DNA of 64,000 bases, taken from contig NZ_BSFQ01000021.1 of NCBI RefSeq assembly GCF_027922425.1, positions 55,230-119,229 of the forward strand, given 5' to 3'. A model generated the notes under the pieces. It ran no database searches and was not told the DNA's origin. It was given only the letters and a program-made list of their open reading frames with translations. Of the stretch, positions 58,542 through 64,000 are shown one piece after another; positions within the stretch are counted from its first letter, which is position 1, and each line of letters starts with the position of its first letter. The DNA is from Pseudonocardia halophobica. GTDB taxonomy: Bacteria; Actinomycetota; Actinomycetes; Mycobacteriales; Pseudonocardiaceae. The translations under genes were made by a program, and so were the position numbers.

Positions 58542-59764
58542 CCGTGCCCGGAATCGACTCCGTCGATCTCACCACCCCGTCGGCGAGCGCGGACCCGTTC
58601 TCCGTCTTCCGTGCCCTGCGCGAAGGCGACCCGGTGCACTGGAGCGAGGCCCACCGGGCCTGGCTGATCACCCGCTACGACGACGTCTCGGCGGCCTTCC
58701 AGAACAAGGCCTTCTCCAACGACCGGGTACGCCCGGTGCTGGAGCGCAAGCGGCAGGCCGGCGCCGAGTCCGCCGCGACCGGCGTCCTCGGCCTGATGAC
58801 CGGGTGGATGGTCGTCAACGACCCGCCGGTGCACACTCGGCTGCGCAAGCTCGCGGCCGGCGCGTTCAAGGGCCAGCGGATCGCCGCGATGGACGAGATG
58901 ATCACCCGGATCGTCGACGAGCACCTCGACGCGTTCCTCCGCGGCTCAGGGCCGCAGGACCTGATCTCCGAGGTCGCCTACCCGCTGCCCGCCACGGTGA
59001 TCGCGACGATGCTCGGCGCCCCGCCCGAGGATCGGGACCGGTTCCGCGAGTGGTCGGACGAGCTCGCACTGGTCGCCTTCGGCACCGGCGGCGCCGCGCG
59101 GGCGGACCGGCACGAGCGGGCGCTGCGCGGGCTGCGGGAGATGGAATCCTACTTCCACACGCTCATCGGGAAGCGCCGGGCCGAGCCGGGCGAGGACATG
59201 CTGTCCGCCCTCATGGCGAAAGAGGGCGACGACCGGCTGACCGACGACGAGCTCGTCGGCATGTGCGCGCTGCTGCTCTTCGCCGGCCACGAGACCACCA
59301 CGAACTCGATCGCCAACTCGGTCCTGGCTCTGCTGCGGCACCCCGACCAGCTCGACCGCCTGCGGCGCGACCCGGCCCTGATCGGCCCGGCCGTCGAGGA
59401 GCTGCTGCGCTTCGACGGCCCGATCAAGGTGCTCAACCGCTGGGTGGTCGCCGAGACCGAGGTCCGCGGGAAGACGATCCGGCCGGGGGAGCGGGTGCAC
59501 CTCGTGCTCGCCTCGGCCAACCGGGACCCGGAGAAGTTTGCCGACCCGGACACGCTCGACCTCGGCCGCAGCCCGAACCCGCACGTCGCCTTCGGCAAGG
59601 GCATCCACGCCTGCATCGGGGCCCAGCTGGCGCGGATGGAGACCCGGATCGCGGTGGCGCGGATCGTCGAGCGGCTGCCCGGGCTCGCGCTCGCGGAGGA
59701 GCCCGAGTGGAAGGACGTGCTGGCCTCCCGCTCCATGGAGAAGCTGGTGGTGACCCACTCGTGA
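58538..59764 (+). CDS. cytochrome P450
   Basis: A 408-aa soluble bacterial P450: I-helix LLFAGHETTTNSIANSVLAL, ExxR motif in VEELLRFDGP, PERF-like region DLGRSPNPHVAFG and heme Cys359 in FGKGIHACIGAQLARMETRI. It would hydroxylate the pathway substrate using electrons from the ferredoxin encoded next (GTGA overlap). No ferredoxin reductase gene is nearby, so reduction must come from elsewhere. GTG start. Confidence 0.95.
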   Translation: MTVPGIDSVDLTTPSASADPFSVFRALREGDPVHWSEAHRAWLITRYDDVSAAFQNKAFSNDRVRPVLERKRQAGAESAATGVLGLMTGWMVVNDPPVHTRLRKLAAGAFKGQRIAAMDEMITRIVDEHLDAFLRGSGPQDLISEVAYPLPATVIATMLGAPPEDRDRFREWSDELALVAFGTGGAARADRHERALRGLREMESYFHTLIGKRRAEPGEDMLSALMAKEGDDRLTDDELVGMCALLLFAGHETTTNSIANSVLALLRHPDQLDRLRRDPALIGPAVEELLRFDGPIKVLNRWVVAETEVRGKTIRPGERVHLVLASANRDPEKFADPDTLDLGRSPNPHVAFGKGIHACIGAQLARMETRIAVARIVERLPGLALAEEPEWKDVLASRSMEKLVVTHS

Positions 59765-59955
59765 GGATCGGCGTCGACAGCGAGGTCTGCGAGGCGCACG
59801 GCCAGTGCTCGATCGTCGACATGGACCTCTTCCCCCTCGACGACGACGGCTACTCGGCCGTCGGGCCGGACCGCGAGGTCCCCGAGGGCGAGGAGGACAC
59901 GGCGAAGCTGGGTGTCGATGCCTGCCCGGTCCGCGCGTTGAAGGTGCTGTCGTGA
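59761..59955 (+). CDS. [3Fe-4S] ferredoxin partner of P450
   Basis: A 64-aa ferredoxin (VRIGVDSEVCEAHGQCSIVD ... DACPVRALKVL) with the CxxHxxC...CP pattern: His replaces the second cluster Cys, as in many actinobacterial P450 ferredoxins. Overlaps the P450 stop (GTGA) and the next gene's start, so expression is coupled. Confidence 0.95.
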   Translation: MRIGVDSEVCEAHGQCSIVDMDLFPLDDDGYSAVGPDREVPEGEEDTAKLGVDACPVRALKVLS

Positions 59956-61868
59956 GCGTGCTCTTCACGCCCGTCCGGCTGGGCCCGCTCACCCTGAAGA
60001 ACCGCCTGGTCATGGCCCCGATGGGCACCTGTCTCGACAACGGCGGGTACATCACGGACGACACCGTGGCCTACTACCGCCGGCGGGCCGAGGGCGGCGT
60101 CGGGGCGATCACGGTGGAGGGCTGCCTGGTCTCCGCGGACACCGTCGGGCCCGAGCCGCGGATCTGCGGGCCGGAGTACCTGCCCGGGCTGCGCCGGGTC
60201 GTCGAGGCCCTGCACGGGCGGGTGGGTGAAGGCGCCGACGTCACGGTCGGCGTGCAGCTCATGCACCCCGGCCGGCAGGTCGTCGACGGGCCGTCCGTGG
60301 CGCCGTCGCCGGTGCCGCTGAACTCGGCCTCGCCGGTGCCGCACGAGCTGACGGTGCCGGAGATCGAGCGGATCGTCGCCGACTACGCGCGGGCGGCCCG
60401 GTACGCGGAGGAGGCCGGGTACGACTACCTGGAGGTGCACGGGGCGCACGGCTACCTGCCGTCGAACTTCCTGTCCCCGCAGCACAACCACCGCACGGAC
60501 GCCTACGGCGGCACGCTGGAGAACCGCGCGCGGTTCTCCGTGGAGGTCGCCCGGGCGATCGTCGCGGCGTGCGACCTGCCGCTCGTGTGGCGGCTCAACG
60601 GCACGGACGCCGAGCCCGGCGGCTTCGACCTGGAGTCGGCGGTGGCCGTCGCCCGGATGCTCGAGGAGGCCGGGGTCGCGTCGATCTCCGTGTCGTCGGG
60701 AACCTGGCTGACGCTGCAGCAGACCCTCGCGCCGATGTCCGTGCCGCGCGGGCACATGCGGCCGCTGGTCCGGGCGGTCAAGCAGGCCGTGTCGGTGCCG
60801 GTGATGGCCGTCGGCCGGCTGGACGACCCGGAGCTCGCCGAGAACATCGTCGAGTGGGGCGAGGCGGACATGGTGCTGCTCGGCCGCGGGCTGATCGCCG
60901 AGCCGGACTGGCCGCTGCTGGTGCGCGACGGGCGTCGGGACGAGCTGCGCCCGTGCATCGCCTGCAACGCGTGCGTCGACCTCGTCGGCCGCGGCGAGCG
61001 GGCCCGGTGCTCGGTGAACCCCGAGGTCGGCCGCGAGCGGACCTGGGAGGTCGAACCCGCGGCGCGGCCGCGGCGGGTGATGGTGGTCGGGTCCGGGCCG
61101 TCGGGACTGGAGGCGGCGCGGCTCGCCCGGCTGCGCGGGCACGAGGTCTCGATCTGGGAGCGGGACGCGGAGCTGGGCGGGAAGCTGGAGGTCGCCGGCC
61201 TGGCGCCGAGCAAGCGCGAGGTGCTGCGGTTCCGCGAGCACCAGGCGCGGCGGCTCACCGCACTCGGGGTGGAGATCCACACCTCCGCGCCGGTGTCGGC
61301 GGGGACCGTCGCGGCCGAGCGGCCGGACGTCGTGATCGTCGCGACGGGCGCGGACCCGCTGGTGCCGCCCATCCCGGGCATCGACGGGCCCATCGTGCAC
61401 GACGCGCAGCGGCTGCTGCGCGGCGAGATCGCGGTCGGGCCCGGGACGCGGCTGGTCGTGGTCGGCGGCAGCGCCACCGGTTGCGAGACCGCGGAGCTCA
61501 TGCGGGCGCGAGGCGCCGAGGTCACGATCGTCGAGATGCGCGGCAGCATCGGCCGTGGGATCGAGGCGATCACCCGCCGGCAGCTGGTGCGGCAGCTCAA
61601 GAAGGACGGGGTCGAGGTCCTCACCAGGGCCACTGTCGTCGGGATCGAGCCCGGGGTCGTGCACTGGCAGGAGGCCGACGGCACGCCGCACTCGATCGAG
61701 GCCGACCTCGTCGCACTCGCGATCGGGTGGCGCCCCACCGGCTCCGACGTCACCACCGGGCTGGAGCTCGGTGAGGGCATCGAGGTCAGGGTGCTCGGCG
61801 ACGCCGACTCCCCGGCCGACTTCGTCCGCGCGGTCAACGCCGGCGCCGACGCGGGCCTCACCGTCTGA
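59952..61868 (+). CDS. NADH:flavin oxidoreductase / 2,4-dienoyl-CoA reductase-like
   Basis: A 638-aa two-part enzyme: N-terminal OYE-like FMN barrel (LFTPVRLGPLTLKNRLVMAP, GAHGYLPSNFLSPQHNHRTD, GRGLIAEPDWPLLVRDG), a 4Fe-4S segment CIACNACVDLVGRGERARC, and a C-terminal FAD/NAD module with VMVVGSGPSGLEAARLARLR and VVVGGSATGCETAELMRARG. It matches FadH/trimethylamine-dehydrogenase-like reductases that remove conjugated double bonds. GTG start overlapping the ferredoxin stop. End of the carboxylase-P450 operon. Confidence 0.92.
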   Translation: MSVLFTPVRLGPLTLKNRLVMAPMGTCLDNGGYITDDTVAYYRRRAEGGVGAITVEGCLVSADTVGPEPRICGPEYLPGLRRVVEALHGRVGEGADVTVGVQLMHPGRQVVDGPSVAPSPVPLNSASPVPHELTVPEIERIVADYARAARYAEEAGYDYLEVHGAHGYLPSNFLSPQHNHRTDAYGGTLENRARFSVEVARAIVAACDLPLVWRLNGTDAEPGGFDLESAVAVARMLEEAGVASISVSSGTWLTLQQTLAPMSVPRGHMRPLVRAVKQAVSVPVMAVGRLDDPELAENIVEWGEADMVLLGRGLIAEPDWPLLVRDGRRDELRPCIACNACVDLVGRGERARCSVNPEVGRERTWEVEPAARPRRVMVVGSGPSGLEAARLARLRGHEVSIWERDAELGGKLEVAGLAPSKREVLRFREHQARRLTALGVEIHTSAPVSAGTVAAERPDVVIVATGADPLVPPIPGIDGPIVHDAQRLLRGEIAVGPGTRLVVVGGSATGCETAELMRARGAEVTIVEMRGSIGRGIEAITRRQLVRQLKKDGVEVLTRATVVGIEPGVVHWQEADGTPHSIEADLVALAIGWRPTGSDVTTGLELGEGIEVRVLGDADSPADFVRAVNAGADAGLTV

Positions 61869-61877
61869 CCCCGGAAT

Positions 61878-61928
61878 GCACCAACGGCACCTTCGTGCGG
61901 TAGGTCTGCGCGAAGGTGCCGTTGGTGC
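61878..61928. terminator. 18-bp perfect hairpin between convergent genes
   Basis: GCACCAACGGCACCTTCG (61878-61895) pairs exactly with 61911-61928 across a 15-nt loop, between the reductase stop and the end of the monooxygenase gene. The arm shares the ACGGCAC core with the 36935 and 48845 hairpins. Confidence 0.85.
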
Positions 61929-61943
61929 GTTGAGGTGGGCAGG

Positions 61944-63581
61944 TCAGGCGGACTGCTTCTCCGGCGCCACCGTGACGTCCGGGGACTTGGTGTAGCCCTC
62001 GTAGCCCTTGGCGGCGACGTCGTCGCACCGCTCGCGGTACACGCCGACCCCGCCGATGTAGGCCATGAAGACCCGCGGCTTGCCGGGGACGTTGGAGCCC
62101 ATGTACCAGGAGTCCGCGGTCGGGTAGAGGGTCGTGTCGCCGACCTCCTCGACGTGGCGGACCCACTCGTCCTCGGCCTCGGGCGTCGCGTCGAGCTCCT
62201 CGACACCGTTGTCGCGCATCCACCGGATGCAGTCGGTGACCCAGTCGACGTGCTGCTCGATCGACACCATCATGTTCGACAGCACCGACGGGCTCGACGG
62301 GCCGGTGATCGTGAACATGTTGGGGAAGCCGGCGACCGACAGCCCGAGGTAGGAGCGGGGGCCCTCGCCCCACTTCTCCTTCAGCGACACCCCGCCCTTG
62401 CCCCGGATGTCGACCCGGGTGATGGCGCCGGTCATCGCGTCGAAGCCGGTGGCGAAGACGATCGCGTCGACCTCGTACTCGTTCTCCGACGTCCGGACGC
62501 CCTTCTCGGTGATCTCCACCAGCGGGGTCTTCCGGATGTCGACGAGGTGGACGTTGTCCTTGTTGAAGGTCTCGTAGTAGCCGCTGTCCAGGCACGGCCG
62601 CTTGGTGCCGTACGGGAAGCTCCGCGGGGAGAGCAGCTCGGCCAGCTCCGGGTCGTGCACGGTCTCGCGGATCTTGGACCGGACGAACTCGGCGGCCGTC
62701 TCGTTGGCGTCCTTGTCCACCAGGGTGTCGGTGTACGAGGTGAGCACGGCGACGAGGTTGCCCTGCTCCCAGGCCGACTCGTAGGTGGCGGTGCGCTCGG
62801 CCTCGTCGACCTCGAGCGCGGACTGCGTGGGCAGCGGGACCGGGACGCCGAAGGCGGAGAGCTGCTGTTCCTTGCGGAACTCGCGGTAGGTCGCCTTGCG
62901 GGCGGCGACCTCCTCCTCGGTGAGGGGCCGGTTGCCCGCCGGCATCGAGAAGTTCGGCGTCCGCTGGAACACGACGGTGTCCGCGGCCTGGCCGGCCATG
63001 ATCGGGATCGACTGGATGCCGGACGAGCCGGTGCCGATCACCGCGATCCGCTTGCCCGTGAAGTCCACGCCCTCGTGCGGCCAGTGCCCGGTGTGGTAGG
63101 TCGGACCCTGGAAGCGCTCGGCACCGGGGATCTCGGGTGCCTTGGACACCGAGAGGCAGCCGGTGGCCATGACGAACCACCGGCAGTCGACGACCTCACC
63201 GGTGTCCGTGGTGACGGTCCAGCGCCTGCGGTCGGCGTCGTAGACGGCGCTCTCGACCCGGGTGTCGAAGGTGATGTCGCGCGTCAGGTCGAAGCGCTCG
63301 GCGACGTGCTCGGCGTAGCCGAGGATCTCGGGCTGGGTGGCGTACTTCTCGCTCCAGGTCCACTCCTGCTCCAGCTCCGGGCTGAAGGAGTACGAGTAGG
63401 CCAGGCTCTCGACGTCGCACCGGGCGCCGGGGTACCGGTTCCACCACCAGGTGCCGCCGACACCGGAAGCGGCCTCGAACACCCGGGTGGACAGGCCCAG
63501 CTCGCGGAAGCGGTGGAGCTGGTAGAGGCCGGAGAACCCGGCCCCGACGATGACGGCGTCGACCGTCCTGTCGTTGGTCAT
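61944..63581 (-). CDS. Baeyer-Villiger type flavin monooxygenase (CHMO-like)
   Basis: A 545-aa class B flavoprotein. FAD motif VDAVIVGAGFSGLYQLHRFR, then GGTWWWNRYPGARCDVES, the Baeyer-Villiger fingerprint FxGxxxHxxxW (FQGPTYHTGHWPHEG, about residue 161), NADP motif IAVIGTGSSGIQSIPIMA, and ATGFDAMTGAI. It inserts oxygen next to a ketone, giving an ester or lactone, with NADPH and O2. It resembles cyclohexanone/steroid-type enzymes. ATG at 63581; operator I lies 51 nt upstream. No lactone hydrolase gene is visible in this window. Confidence 0.93.
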   Translation of the reverse strand: MTNDRTVDAVIVGAGFSGLYQLHRFRELGLSTRVFEAASGVGGTWWWNRYPGARCDVESLAYSYSFSPELEQEWTWSEKYATQPEILGYAEHVAERFDLTRDITFDTRVESAVYDADRRRWTVTTDTGEVVDCRWFVMATGCLSVSKAPEIPGAERFQGPTYHTGHWPHEGVDFTGKRIAVIGTGSSGIQSIPIMAGQAADTVVFQRTPNFSMPAGNRPLTEEEVAARKATYREFRKEQQLSAFGVPVPLPTQSALEVDEAERTATYESAWEQGNLVAVLTSYTDTLVDKDANETAAEFVRSKIRETVHDPELAELLSPRSFPYGTKRPCLDSGYYETFNKDNVHLVDIRKTPLVEITEKGVRTSENEYEVDAIVFATGFDAMTGAITRVDIRGKGGVSLKEKWGEGPRSYLGLSVAGFPNMFTITGPSSPSVLSNMMVSIEQHVDWVTDCIRWMRDNGVEELDATPEAEDEWVRHVEEVGDTTLYPTADSWYMGSNVPGKPRVFMAYIGGVGVYRERCDDVAAKGYEGYTKSPDVTVAPEKQSA

Positions 63582-63632
63582 GCGCGTGCTACCTCCAGGC
63601 TGCGACTCGGCAGACGTTGGGTGACGTGCACC

Positions 63633-63654
63633 CAGTCAACCGAGCGTTTGACAA
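63633..63654. promoter_or_regulatory. regulon operator, site I
   Basis: Left half CAGTCAACCG, centre AG, right half CGTTTGACAA (complement TTGTCAAACG), upstream of the Baeyer-Villiger monooxygenase. Close to site B1 in half-site sequence. Confidence 0.78.
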
Positions 63655-63738
63655 GTCCGCGACGTGCGCGGCGACGCAGTCGGGGCGCGGCTTCGTTCCG
63701 GGGACACCTTGACCCGGACGGGTCCGGTGTGCTGCGGA

Positions 63739-64000
63739 TCACTCGCCGCGGGTGTGGCCCCCGGTCAGCGCGGCGACGAGCGCCCAGTCCGGGGCGGCCG
63801 GGTCCAGCTCGCGCAGCTCCCGGACGGACCGGGCCGCGGCGGAGTCGGCGAGCCGGGCGGCGAGCAGGTCCGGGCAGGCGGCCGGGAGCTCGCCGACCTG
63901 GACGAGGCCCGCGGCGAGCCGGGTCCAGCCGGTCGCGGCCGGGTCGCCGGCCTCGGCCAGCGCGGCCAGGGCGGACCGGTGCGCGGCGACGGCCCGGGAC
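63739..64000 (-). CDS. C-terminal end of an unidentified protein (runs off the window)
   Basis: The minus strand is open from the window edge to a TGA at 63741-63739, encoding about 86 residues: AHRSALAALAEAGDPAATGW ... LVQVGELPAACPDLLARRLA ... LDPAAPDWALVAALTGGHTR-GE. Third-position GC is very high, as in real genes here. The segment is helical, with no recognised motif; the N-terminal domain is outside the window. Confidence 0.7.
   Translation of the reverse strand, partial: SRAVAAHRSALAALAEAGDPAATGWTRLAAGLVQVGELPAACPDLLAARLADSAAARSVRELRELDPAAPDWALVAALTGGHTRGE

Noticed and set aside
1..64000. CRISPR arrays, rRNA genes, insertion sequences
   Set aside because: No regularly spaced repeat-spacer array, no rRNA sequence and no transposase gene were seen. 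The only repeat clusters are those listed.

Overview
The window is very GC-rich actinobacterial chromosome carrying one integrated mobile element at its left end. GC bias at third codon positions, frequent GTG/TTG starts, 4-bp stop/start overlaps, a DUF3090/SCO1664 gene set, a GylR-like glycerol operon and apparently mycofactocin-dependent dehydrogenases all point to Actinomycetes. My best guess is a Pseudonocardia-like member of the Pseudonocardiaceae; this is inferred from gene content, not from a marker gene.

Region 1 (1-9861) is the right part of a phage-satellite-like element sitting at the 3' end of a tRNA-Leu(GAG) gene (9861-9944, minus strand). It has a rightward XRE repressor and tyrosine integrase next to the tRNA. 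A leftward operon follows: excisionase-like HTH, two small proteins, a RepA-like AAA ATPase, two small proteins, an HK97-type major capsid protein, a 68-aa coupled protein, a prohead protease and an HNH nuclease. No portal, large terminase or tail gene is visible, and the left end lies outside the window. The gene set resembles the phiRv1/phiRv2 elements of M. tuberculosis and capsid-encoding phage satellites. The ATPase gene carries two mutually inverted arrays of a TGTCCCT iteron-like repeat embedded in its first and last codons.

Region 2 (9950-27500) is mostly housekeeping: an M20 peptidase with an SDR, DUF5703, an aldo/keto reductase-like protein, UppP, a conserved phosphatase-DUF3090-SCO1664 trio, a LigB-like dioxygenase, a phosphatase, 6-phosphogluconate dehydrogenase, a HAD hydrolase, a beta-propeller lipoprotein with a DUF2127 membrane protein, a flavoprotein, a serine/threonine dehydratase, a quinol-monooxygenase-like protein, and a vWA/MoxR pair.

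Region 3 (27500-63700) is a large catabolic block interrupted by a glycerol locus (38168-44711: glpD, glpK, glpF, an IclR regulator and a second glpK). The block holds three acyl-CoA synthetases, two Rxyl_3153-type alcohol dehydrogenases, a mycofactocin-type SDR, two hot-dog (MaoC) proteins, two phytoene-desaturase-like flavoproteins, two luciferase-like oxidoreductases, several NTF2/SnoaL proteins, a biotin-dependent acyl-CoA carboxylase, an enoyl-CoA hydratase, a P450 with its ferredoxin, a 2,4-dienoyl-CoA-reductase-like protein and a Baeyer-Villiger monooxygenase. Ten copies of a 22-bp imperfect palindrome (half-sites CTACCAAACG or TCGTCAAACG, two-base centre) lie directly upstream of its operons, including that of a TetR-family gene at 52612. 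I infer a single TetR-controlled regulon for degrading an alicyclic or terpenoid-like compound: hydroxylation, oxidation to a ketone, Baeyer-Villiger oxidation, CoA activation, then carboxylation and beta-oxidation-like steps. The actual substrate cannot be read from the sequence.
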